Assembly: GCF_040730185.1 (NCBI RefSeq)
Contig: NZ_CP160402.1
Location: 3,782,001 to 3,846,000 of the forward strand
Source: Streptomyces sp. Je 1-332
Lineage (GTDB): Bacteria; Actinomycetota; Actinomycetes; Streptomycetales; Streptomycetaceae
Direction: 5' to 3'
Length of the DNA: 64,000 bases
Shown: piece after piece, positions 1 through 7,292 of the stretch
Numbering within the stretch: position 1 is the first letter of the stretch
Layout of the letters: every line of letters begins with the position of its first letter
Notes under the pieces: model-generated
Database searches by the model: none
What the model saw: only the letters and a program-made list of their open reading frames with translations
Told to the model about the DNA's origin: nothing
Position numbers and translations under genes: made by a program

Positions 1-279
1 GTCATCGCCCCAGCTGAAGGCGAAGAGGCGGGGCTCGTCGGCGTCGGTGACCTCGCCGGTCATGCCGGGGCCCTCGTCACCGGGGAAGTGGAAGCCCATC
101 GCGCCGCCGGGCCGCAGCTCCAGCGTCACCTCGGAGGGGAACCACTGGGCGAGGTGCTCGGGCCGGGTGATCGCGGCCCAGACGGTGGCGGGCGGGTGCG
201 CGAGGCGGCGCTCCATCCGCAGGACGTTCCGGCCGCCGTCGTCGCCGGCGGGGGTGAGGGTGTCGGAGTGCGGGTTCAT
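1..279 (-). CDS. SRPBCC (AHSA1-like) domain protein, partial
   Basis: Partial gene reading off the left edge; 93 N-terminal residues are visible from the ATG at 279. The stretch ATVWAAITRPEHLAQWFP followed by a Gly-rich strand and a GEV strand is the standard start of the SRPBCC/AHSA1 ligand-binding fold. It begins 22 bases after the ArsR regulator on the same strand. Such ArsR-SRPBCC pairs are common, with the regulator controlling its partner. The ligand is unknown, and the C-terminal half is not in the window. Confidence 0.8.
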   Translation of the reverse strand, partial: MNPHSDTLTPAGDDGGRNVLRMERRLAHPPATVWAAITRPEHLAQWFPSEVTLELRPGGAMGFHFPGDEGPGMTGEVTDADEPRLFAFSWGDD

Positions 280-301
280 GAGGAGTCACCGTCCATGCTC
301 G

Positions 302-634
302 TCAGGGTTCATCGGGACCCACCCCACCGCCGTCCATGACGTCGAGGTGCCGTTCGAGTGCGTCGAGCCGGTCCGTCCAGAGGTGCCGGTAGTGCGCGAG
401 CCAGGCGTCGAGCTCGGCGAGGGGCTCGGGCCGCAGCTCGTACCAGCGACGCTGCGCGTCCTGCCGCACCCGCACCAGGCCCGCGTCGCGCATGATCCGC
501 AGATGCTTGGACGTGCCGGGCTGGCTCAGGCCGAGCCGCTCGGTGAGCTCACCGACCAGATGGGGACGTTCGAGCAGCAGATCGAGGATCTTGCGGCGGC
601 TCGGCTCGGCGAGGACGTCGAACGGTATGGGCAT
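302..634 (-). CDS. ArsR-family winged-helix regulator
   Basis: A 110-residue protein that is almost entirely one winged-helix domain: ADPSRRKILD-like helix 1 (here LAEPSRRKILDLL), recognition helix LGLSQPGTSKHLRIMRDAGLV and wing VRQDAQRRWYEL. It lacks the cysteine pair of metal-sensing ArsR proteins (no CxC in the recognition helix), so it belongs to the non-metal group usually paired with SRPBCC proteins. It is the first gene of a two-gene unit with the downstream SRPBCC gene and probably autoregulates it. Confidence 0.85.
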   Translation of the reverse strand: MPIPFDVLAEPSRRKILDLLLERPHLVGELTERLGLSQPGTSKHLRIMRDAGLVRVRQDAQRRWYELRPEPLAELDAWLAHYRHLWTDRLDALERHLDVMDGGGVGPDEP

Positions 635-701
635 GATCTCAACATAACTTTCAGGCTATATAACCGCAATGGCATGTACTCACGGGCGGGCCGGGGCCGC
701 C

Positions 702-2846
702 TCACGCCTCCCAGGGCAGCGGCCTGCTGTGCAGCACGTCCAGCCGGGAGACCGCCCTGGTCAGGACCACGTACAGGCGGCTGGGTCCGCGCTGTTCCGC
801 CTCCGCGATGGCGGCGGGCTCGACGGCCACCACATGGTCGTACTCAAGGCCCTTCGCCATGGAAGCGGGCAGCACCGTCACGCGTGCGCCCAGGTCGTCG
901 GGGCCCGCGCTCTCGATCCCGGCCTCGGCGAGGGCCGAACGCAGGCTGTCGGTACCGGCGTCGGCGGCGATGACGCCGACCGAGCCCTCGCGGGCCAGCG
1001 CGGCACGCACCGCCTCGACGGTGGCGGAGGCCAGGTCCCGTACCTCACGCACCCTCAACTCCCCGTCCGTGCGCAGCGATCGAGAGGGCGGTACGTCGAC
1101 GTCGAGCGAGGCGAGGACGCGGTTGGCGAGGCCCACGACCGCCTTCGGTACGCGGAAGCCGACGGTCAGAGGCGTGATCGAGGCGTCGGGTTTGCCGAGG
1201 TGGGCGAGGAGTTCGGGCCAGCCGCGGGCGGCCCACGGGGTGGTGCCCTGAGCGAGGTCGCCGAGGACGGTGAGCGAGCCGAAACCGGCGCGGCGGGCGA
1301 TCACGCGGGCCTCCATCGGGGAGAGGTCCTGCGCCTCGTCGACGACGATGTGGCCGTAACCATCGGGCCGTTCGAGCAGTCCGTCGATCTCGTCGAGCAG
1401 CACCAGATCGGCGGCGGACCACTTCGCCGACTTGTACGAGCGCGGGGGCTTGGTCCAGCGGATCGCCCGCTGCTCGTCGGCGTCGAGGATGCCGTCCGCG
1501 GCGGCGGCGAGCGCGGCCGGGTCCGCGAGCAGGGCGGCGAGCACCTCCTCGGGCCGGACCCTGGGCCAGACCTCGTCGACGAAGGCGGAGACGGAGCGGG
1601 CACGGGAGATCTTCCGCAGCCAGGCGTTGTGCACGGCGCCCGCGCGGCGCTCGGCCTGCTCCTGGATGCGCCGGACGGCACGGGTGCGCACGCGCTCGCG
1701 GCCGACGGCGTAAGGGGGTTCCTCGGCGCGCACGTCCGAGATGATCCGCTCCAGCTCGTCGAGCGCGACCCGCCAGGTGTACGAACCGTCGGGCACGGCA
1801 AGGGAGTCGGCGGGCGGCGTGACGCGCGAGTAGAGGGCGCGGCGCAGGACGGCGGCCATCCGGGCGTCGTGCTTGACGCTCGCGGCGGCTTCGCCGTCCC
1901 GGGCTCGCACGGGGGCCGCGGGTCTGGCGATCTCGTCCGCGACGGTGGACTGACGCACGCCTGTCTCACCGAGGGAGGGGAGCACCTCGGCGATGTAGCG
2001 CAGGAAGGTGCGGTTGGGGCCGAGGATGAGGAGTCCCGCGCGCTGCACGCGCTGGGGGTGGGTGTAGAGGAGGTACGCGGCGCGGTGCAGGCCGACGGCG
2101 GTCTTGCCGGTACCGGGCGCACCCTGGACACACACGGACGAGGCGAGTTCACCGCGCACGAGGTCGTCCTGCTCGGGCTGGATGGTGGCGGCGATGTCCC
2201 GCATCGGGCCGACGCGGGGGCGCTCGATCTCACCGGCGAGGATGCGGCTGCCCTGCGCGGGCGGGGCGAGCGGGATGCCGTCCGGCGTGCTGCTGCCGGC
2301 CAGTGGCTCGTCCTCCAGGCCCGTGAGGTCGGCGGATGCGCCCTTGCTGCCGGGGGCCCAGCCGAAGCGGCGCCGGACGGCGACGCCTTGGGGGTCACGG
2401 GCCCCCGCCTGGTAGAAGGCGCGGGAGACGGGGGCGCGCCAGTCGACGACGAGGGGCGGGGCGGAGGGGTGCTCGGTGATGCGGAGGCGGCCTATGTGGT
2501 AGCTCTGCCCGCGGTGGTCACCGGCTTCGGCGGCCTCGGGGCTCTCGGCGGCGAAGTCGAGACGGCCGAAGAAGAGCGGGGCATCGGGGAGTTCGCGCAT
2601 CGCCTTGGCGTGGCTGCGGAACTGGTAGCCGAGGACTTCGGCGTCGGCGCCGGACGCGGAGACGTCGGCTCCGCTGATGACCTGCTCCTCGGCGCCGTCG
2701 ACCATGCCGGTGAGGGCGGCGCGGCAGGTCTCGTGGTAGCGGCGTTCTCGGGCGAGGGCGGCGTCGAGTGAAGAGAGTGACGAGAGTGAAGAGAGTGAAG
2801 AGGAGGCGGTGTCGGGAGGTCGTGAAGACGGGTCGGGAGGTCGCAT
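702..2846 (-). CDS. HelR/HelD-like superfamily 1 motor ATPase
   Basis: About 714 residues. Superfamily 1 helicase-type ATPase: Walker A GAPGTGKT near residue 242, Walker B VVDEAQDLSP near 510, a GFRVP motif and a C-terminal motif VI-like LYVVLTRAVSRLDVL. The N-terminal coiled-coil-type region (ARERRYHETCRAALTGMV) and overall length fit the actinobacterial HelD/HelR group, which strips stalled RNA polymerase and can confer rifamycin tolerance. The start at 2846 has GGGG six bases upstream. An earlier start at 2876 would lie inside a palindrome and is less likely. The N-terminus has an odd SSL repeat encoded by GAGTGAAGA repeats (about 2768-2805). I did not find a rifamycin-associated element upstream. 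Confidence 0.8.
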   Translation of the reverse strand: MRPPDPSSRPPDTASSSLSSLSSLSSLDAALARERRYHETCRAALTGMVDGAEEQVISGADVSASGADAEVLGYQFRSHAKAMRELPDAPLFFGRLDFAAESPEAAEAGDHRGQSYHIGRLRITEHPSAPPLVVDWRAPVSRAFYQAGARDPQGVAVRRRFGWAPGSKGASADLTGLEDEPLAGSSTPDGIPLAPPAQGSRILAGEIERPRVGPMRDIAATIQPEQDDLVRGELASSVCVQGAPGTGKTAVGLHRAAYLLYTHPQRVQRAGLLILGPNRTFLRYIAEVLPSLGETGVRQSTVADEIARPAAPVRARDGEAAASVKHDARMAAVLRRALYSRVTPPADSLAVPDGSYTWRVALDELERIISDVRAEEPPYAVGRERVRTRAVRRIQEQAERRAGAVHNAWLRKISRARSVSAFVDEVWPRVRPEEVLAALLADPAALAAAADGILDADEQRAIRWTKPPRSYKSAKWSAADLVLLDEIDGLLERPDGYGHIVVDEAQDLSPMEARVIARRAGFGSLTVLGDLAQGTTPWAARGWPELLAHLGKPDASITPLTVGFRVPKAVVGLANRVLASLDVDVPPSRSLRTDGELRVREVRDLASATVEAVRAALAREGSVGVIAADAGTDSLRSALAEAGIESAGPDDLGARVTVLPASMAKGLEYDHVVAVEPAAIAEAEQRGPSRLYVVLTRAVSRLDVLHSRPLPWEA

Positions 2847-2859
2847 GCACCCCAGAATA

Positions 2860-2876
2860 ATGTAACCGAGTAACAT
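2860..2876. promoter_or_regulatory. Imperfect palindrome between divergent helR-like and tetR genes
   Basis: ATGTAAC-cga-GTAACAT, one mismatch, in an AT-rich stretch between the helicase start (2846) and the TetR start (2914). Size and position suit a TetR operator controlling both divergent genes. Binding is inferred. Confidence 0.55.
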
Positions 2877-2913
2877 TTATTACTGAGACTCATGACTGCG
2901 CTAAACTCCCGCC

Positions 2914-3612
2914 ATGACGGAAGAAGAAGCAGCGGCTTCGGCCACTACCGCCGATTCCGAGGGCGGCGGCCCCGGCCTGCGCGAGCGCAAGCGGCAGCGG
3001 ATGTACCAGGCGGTCTCCGACGCGGCGATCGCGCTCTTCCTGGAGAAGGGCTTCGAGAAGGTGCCGGTGGCGGAGGTGGCGGCGGCCGCGGACATCTCGA
3101 AGCCGACTTTGTTCCGGTACTTCCCGGCCAAGGAGGACCTCGTACTCCACCGGTTCGCCGACCATGTGGACGAGGCGGCGAGGGTGGTGGCGGGGCGCCC
3201 CGCCGGCTGCTCCCCACTGGACGCGCTGGAGCGGCACTTCCTCGACGGCCTTGAGCGCCAGGACCCGGTGACCGGCCTGTGCGACAACGTCCACGTACTC
3301 GCCTTCCACCGACTGCTGTACGGGACGCCTTCGCTGGTCGCGCGGCTGTACGCGTATCAGGAGCGGTCGGAGGGGGCGCTGGCCGAGGCGCTGGGCGAGG
3401 CGACGGCGGGCCCTCGGGCCGACGACACCCTGACCGCGCGGCTGGCCGCGGGTCAGATCATCGCCGTACAACGCATCCTTGCCCTGGAGAACTGGCGCCG
3501 GATCGACGCGGGCGCCAGTGCGGGGGCCTTGCGGCCGGGGGCTGTGGCTGCGTCGAAGGGTGCCTTCGGGCAGCTACGGAGGGGGCTCGCCCAGTACGCG
3601 GGCCCCGAGTAA
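2914..3612 (+). CDS. TetR-family transcriptional regulator
   Basis: 232 residues. A TetR N-terminal DNA-binding domain starts near residue 25: QAVSDAAIALFLEKGFEKVPVAEVAAAADISKPTLFRYFPAKEDLVLHRF in outline, with the recognition helix ISKPTLFRYF. The C-terminal ligand-binding part is not assignable. It is divergent from the HelR-like gene across a 67-base gap that holds a 17-bp near-palindrome, so it is probably both autoregulatory and the regulator of that gene. Confidence 0.85.
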   Translation: MTEEEAAASATTADSEGGGPGLRERKRQRMYQAVSDAAIALFLEKGFEKVPVAEVAAAADISKPTLFRYFPAKEDLVLHRFADHVDEAARVVAGRPAGCSPLDALERHFLDGLERQDPVTGLCDNVHVLAFHRLLYGTPSLVARLYAYQERSEGALAEALGEATAGPRADDTLTARLAAGQIIAVQRILALENWRRIDAGASAGALRPGAVAASKGAFGQLRRGLAQYAGPE

Positions 3613-3647
3613 CCGCCTCCCGGCGCGGGTGCCGCCCCGAACGGGCC

Positions 3648-3735
3648 TTTCCCACCCGCCCAATCAACCCGCAGTCACCCCTGGCCGGACAAGCCTTTCC
3701 CACCCACCCACCCGATCACCCCGCAGTCAGCCGCC
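3648..3735. repeat. Two copies of a C-rich intergenic repeat
   Basis: CCTTTCCCACCCGCCCAATC and, about 55 bases later, CCTTTCCCACCCACCCACCC, each followed by ACCCGCAGTCA or CCCCGCAGTCA. The element resembles the GGGYGGGAAA-type elements at 14042, 16563 and 49855. It sits between two convergent tetR genes. Confidence 0.6.
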
Positions 3736-3737
3736 TC

Positions 3738-4517
3738 TCAAGCGCCCCCCGCTCCCCCCACCAACACCGCCACCCCATCCAGCACCCGTCCGATCCCGAA
3801 TTCGAACTCCGTGTCCTCCTCGTCCGCCACGTCGAGCACCCCCGCCGCGAGCGTCCGGCGCAGGGCGGGGAAGCGTTCGGGGGTGGGCGAGGTCAGGGCG
3901 TCGATGGTGCGTGCGTAACGCCGCATCACCTCGTCGGGCTCCCGGCCCCCCGCCCTCATGGCCGCGTCCAGATCAGCCATGAGCGTGACCTCGTTCCGCA
4001 CGAAGCCAGCCACCAGCATCAGTACGGACAGCTTCCAGGCCTCCTCGAGCCCACTGCCGTCGAGCGCCGCGAGGCCCTGCTCCATCCACTCCAGGGAGTG
4101 GGGCGACGCGGGCGGTGACGTGATGGGGATGCGTACGAGCCACAGGTTGCGCCGGAAGACGTCACGCTGCGCCCGCGCCCACCACTCCAGGCGCGCTCGC
4201 CACCCCATGATCTCCGCAGGCATCTCGGGCGGAGCCCCGGTCGCCGCGTCCTGCATGAGGACGTACAACTCGTCCCTGGCGGACACGTACCGGTAGAGGG
4301 ACATCGGCGAGACGCCGAGCGACTTGGCGACCCGCCCCATGGTGACCGCGCCGATCCCCTCCGAGGCCGCGACGGCGATCCCCGCGTCGACGATGCGGTC
4401 GAGGCTCAGGCCGGGCTTGGGCCCTTTCGACGGCCGCTCGCGCAGCCCCCAGGCGGTTTCGAGGGTCACGGAAAGCCCGGAGCCCTCCTCGCCGGCGCTT
4501 CCACCGTCCACCGCCAT
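3738..4517 (-). CDS. TetR-family regulator of the adjacent ABC exporter
   Basis: About 259 residues from the ATG at 4517, which is preceded by GGAGGAGGCGGAGG; an upstream ATG at 4559 lacks this. The DNA-binding helix is LDRIVDAGIAVAASEGIGAV followed by VAKSLGVSPMSLYRYVSARDELY. The C-terminal half (WRARLEWWARAQRDVFRRNLW) matches the TetR_C_1 type that commonly controls DrrAB-type exporters. It is divergent from the ABC genes with an inverted repeat between them, which indicates local repression relieved by a drug-like ligand (inference). Confidence 0.85.
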   Translation of the reverse strand: MAVDGGSAGEEGSGLSVTLETAWGLRERPSKGPKPGLSLDRIVDAGIAVAASEGIGAVTMGRVAKSLGVSPMSLYRYVSARDELYVLMQDAATGAPPEMPAEIMGWRARLEWWARAQRDVFRRNLWLVRIPITSPPASPHSLEWMEQGLAALDGSGLEEAWKLSVLMLVAGFVRNEVTLMADLDAAMRAGGREPDEVMRRYARTIDALTSPTPERFPALRRTLAAGVLDVADEEDTEFEFGIGRVLDGVAVLVGGAGGA

Positions 4518-4590
4518 GATCCGCCTCCGCCTCCTCCTGAGCTGCCGTGCTTGACGCACATCGTAGTTCTGCGTAACCCTTACTCAGTAA

Positions 4591-4607
4591 TGCGTAGACC
4601 ATACGCA
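4591..4607. promoter_or_regulatory. Putative TetR operator
   Basis: TGCGTA-gacca-TACGCA, a perfect inverted repeat with a 5-base spacer, 16 bases before the ABC ATPase start. A further CTGCGTA half site lies at 4569-4575. It lies between the divergent TetR gene and the exporter it probably controls. Confidence 0.6.
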
Positions 4608-4623
4608 GTAGAGGGAGTAACCC

Positions 4624-5643
4624 ATGCCACCACCAGCCATCGAGGCAACAGCCCTCACCAAGGCCTACCGAACGGGAACAGGAACCGGAACCGGCCGCGA
4701 CCGCACCATCCCCGTACTCCGCGGCATCGACCTCCACGTCCCGCCCGGCACCGTCTTCGCCCTCCTCGGCCCGAACGGCGCGGGCAAGACGACCGCCGTC
4801 CGCATCCTCACCACGCTCACCACGCCCGACGCGGGCATGGCGCGGGTCGCGGGCCACGACATCCGTACGGCGCGACGCGAGGTCCGCCGGGCGATCAGCC
4901 TCACCGGCCAGTTCGCGGCGGTCGACGAGACGCAGACCGGCGCGGAGAACCTCCGCATGATGGCGAGGCTCGCGGGTCTCTCCCGCCCCGCGGCCCGCGC
5001 ACGAGCCGCCGAACTGCTGGCCCGCTTCGACCTCACGGAAGCGGCCGACCGCCTGGTCCGCACGTACTCGGGAGGCATGCGCCGTCGCGTCGACCTGGCG
5101 GCGGGACTCGTGGGCGACCCCGAGGTCATCTTCCTGGACGAGCCGACGACGGGCCTCGACCCGCGGAGCCGCCAGGGGATGTGGGAGGTGGTGCGCGAGC
5201 TCACGGCACAGGGCACGACGGTCTTCCTGACGACCCAGTACCTGGAGGAGGCCGACCAGCTCGCGGACCGCGTGGCGGTGCTGCACGAAGGAGCGATAGC
5301 GGCGGAGGGCTCCCCCGCGGACCTCAAGTCCCTCCTGCCGGGCCACCGTCTGGACGCGACGCTCACCACCCAGGAGTCCTACCTGCGCCTCACCGACCGG
5401 GCCACGCACCACGTGCCCGAAACCCTGACGCTCGGCTTCCCGACGGACGGCACGGCAGGAGGCGTACGCGCGCTCCTGGACGACCTGGACCCGGCCCGCA
5501 CGGATGTCGCGACCTTCAAGCTCCACGCGGCAACGCTGGACGACGTCTTCCTGACCCTCACAAGCCCGTCGAACAACCCGTCGTGCAGTTCGTCGAACAG
5601 TTCGTCGCACGGCCACCCGCCGAAGGGACTGGCCCATGTCTGA
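4624..5643 (+). CDS. DrrA-type ABC exporter ATP-binding protein
   Basis: 339 residues. Walker A GPNGAGKTT near residue 47, Q-loop LTGQFAAVDE, signature YSGGMRRR, Walker B VIFLDEPTTGLDP and the H-loop region FLTTQYLEEAD. The C-terminal extension after about residue 235 is the DUF4162-like domain of DrrA (daunorubicin resistance) ATPases. The N-terminus has a GTGTGTG low-complexity run and the C-terminus a Ser/Asn-rich tail. It overlaps the permease gene by 8 bases, so the two are translationally coupled and form one efflux pump. Confidence 0.9.
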   Translation: MPPPAIEATALTKAYRTGTGTGTGRDRTIPVLRGIDLHVPPGTVFALLGPNGAGKTTAVRILTTLTTPDAGMARVAGHDIRTARREVRRAISLTGQFAAVDETQTGAENLRMMARLAGLSRPAARARAAELLARFDLTEAADRLVRTYSGGMRRRVDLAAGLVGDPEVIFLDEPTTGLDPRSRQGMWEVVRELTAQGTTVFLTTQYLEEADQLADRVAVLHEGAIAAEGSPADLKSLLPGHRLDATLTTQESYLRLTDRATHHVPETLTLGFPTDGTAGGVRALLDDLDPARTDVATFKLHAATLDDVFLTLTSPSNNPSCSSSNSSSHGHPPKGLAHV

Positions 5644-6391
5644 AGTGTCTGAAGCCCTGATCATGACCGGCCGGTCGATCCGCATCAGCCGACGGAACGT
5701 GGATGCCCTGATCACCTCGATGGCGCTCCCGGTGATGCTCCTGCTGATCTTCGTCTACTTCTTCGGCGGCGCGATCAAGACGGACACCCGGTCCTACGTC
5801 ACGTACGTGGTCCCCGGAGTCCTCCTCCTCTGCGCCGGCTTCGGCTCGTCGAACACGGCGATCGCGGTGACGGAGGACCTGAAGGGCGGCATCATCGACC
5901 GCTTCCGTTCCCTGGACATCGGCGGCACCCAGATCCTGGCGGGCCACGTCTTCGCCTCGGTGGCCCGCAACCTGCTCGCCACGTCCCTGGTCCTGGCCCT
6001 GGCCTTCGCGATCGGCTTCCGCCCGACGGCCACCCTGCCCGGCTGGCTCGCGGCGACCACCATCCTCCTGGCCTTCATCCTGGCCCTGTCCTGGCTCTCG
6101 GCAGCGGTGGGCCTGCTGGCCAAATCCCCCGAAGCGGCCGGCGGCTTCACCTTCTTCGTGAGCTTCCTCCCCTACCCCAGCAGCGCCTTCGTCCCCACCT
6201 CCACCATGCCCGACTGGCTCCAGGCCTTCGCCGACAACCAACCGGTGACGCAGGTGATCGAATCCCTGCGAGGCCTGCTCCTCGACCAGCCCGTGGGCGC
6301 GACCCCTTGGATCGCCCTGGCCTGGTGCACAGGAATCCTGACGGCTTCGGCGGCGGCGTCGGGCGCACTGTTCAGGAGGCGGACGGCGTGA
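5636..6391 (+). CDS. DrrB-type ABC-2 permease
   Basis: 251 residues, six predicted membrane segments. Characteristic ABC-2 features are ALPVMLLLIFVYFFGGAI near the N-terminus, the central GGIIDRFRSLDI loop (DrrB/NodJ signature) and FVSFLPYPSSAFVPTSTMPDWLQ near residue 190. It partners the DrrA-type ATPase immediately upstream. The last 20 bases overlap the 3' end of the convergent membrane-protein gene. Confidence 0.9.
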   Translation: MSEVSEALIMTGRSIRISRRNVDALITSMALPVMLLLIFVYFFGGAIKTDTRSYVTYVVPGVLLLCAGFGSSNTAIAVTEDLKGGIIDRFRSLDIGGTQILAGHVFASVARNLLATSLVLALAFAIGFRPTATLPGWLAATTILLAFILALSWLSAAVGLLAKSPEAAGGFTFFVSFLPYPSSAFVPTSTMPDWLQAFADNQPVTQVIESLRGLLLDQPVGATPWIALAWCTGILTASAAASGALFRRRTA

Positions 6392-7229
6392 GGGGTCGCG
6401 CCAGGTCCCAGAGCGTCTCGAAGAGCTCCTTGCGCTGCTTGCACTTCTCTCTGGCGGCGGCCCCCGCGTCGACATGCCAGCGCGTCAGGGAGGCGTGGTA
6501 CCCCATCAGGTCGAGCACCTGCCGACCCGACTCATCATTCGCGGGCTGTATCACCAGCTTGTCGTAGATCCCGTCGAAGAGCTGCTCGTCGTTGATGAGA
6601 CAGAACTTCAGGGAGGGAGAAATGTGCAGGACGCGAAAGTGCGGGTCGAGTTCCGCCTTTCCGTCCAGTTGCAGTCGTCTGGCCAGGTTCCTCATGCTGC
6701 GCTCGTACCCGTGCACCTGCGCCAGCAACTCGGCCCGCAGCAGGTCGTCGTCCTCCGCTTTCCCCTCTCCGTTGAGCATGCCGGGTATCTCCATCGGCTT
6801 GGTGAAGTCCGGTACGAGGATGCGCACCCTCACCTGCGGCCGCACGCTGCCGCGGAGGTCCTCCAGGCTCGTGGTGATCTGGTCGACCACCGTCTGGCCC
6901 GTGAATCCGATGGCATCGATGTGGGCTTCGCGTGACAGCAGCGACTCGTCGAAATACGTCTGGAGGTGGCGCGTCAGCACAGTTTCCCTGGTGGCTGGTC
7001 TCATCGCGGCGTTCAGCTTCTGGACCTCGCTGTACAACACGTAGCCCACCAAACTCAGGACGGCGCCTCCGAGATAGGCCTTGCCCTCCAGGGCGTCACC
7101 CACCGGCTGCACGAACTGGGCGACCAGACCGAGACCGAAGATGGAAAGAAGCAGCACCCTGGTGACGACGCTCTCGGACTGCGCCCACCCCTCCACGACG
7201 CGCTGTCTGACCGACACCCTACGAGCCAC
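6372..7229 (-). CDS. Membrane-anchored protein with degenerate PLD-like domain
   Basis: About 285 residues. The GTG at 7229 is preceded by GAGGGGGAATTG; a TTG one codon earlier is possible. Two membrane helices (about residues 23-41 and 52-70) are followed by a cytoplasmic domain: IDAIGFTGQTV, then VRVRILVP, then HFRVLHISPSLKFCLIND and a C-terminal ELFETLWDLAR. The same block order occurs in the two GntR proteins at 10061 and 11286. K-x5-D resembles a phospholipase-D HKD motif without its histidine, so I infer a sensing rather than catalytic domain. It is the last gene on the strand that starts with GntR, HAD and APH-HAD. No characterised function is known to me. Confidence 0.7.
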   Translation of the reverse strand: MARRVSVRQRVVEGWAQSESVVTRVLLLSIFGLGLVAQFVQPVGDALEGKAYLGGAVLSLVGYVLYSEVQKLNAAMRPATRETVLTRHLQTYFDESLLSREAHIDAIGFTGQTVVDQITTSLEDLRGSVRPQVRVRILVPDFTKPMEIPGMLNGEGKAEDDDLLRAELLAQVHGYERSMRNLARRLQLDGKAELDPHFRVLHISPSLKFCLINDEQLFDGIYDKLVIQPANDESGRQVLDLMGYHASLTRWHVDAGAAAREKCKQRKELFETLWDLARPLTPSAS

Positions 7230-7292
7230 CAATTCCCCCTCGCATCAAGCGTGTTGATCCGCAGGGGCTCATGGTGCCCGGTTCGTGGCCGG

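Noticed and set aside
669..2771. 700-codon open frame on the + strand
   Set aside because: Exact overlap with the HelR-like gene on the other strand, no domain, composition typical of an antisense frame in GC-rich DNA.
2850..2913. Rifamycin-associated element upstream of the HelR-like gene
   Set aside because: The palindrome there does not match the RAE pattern I remember.
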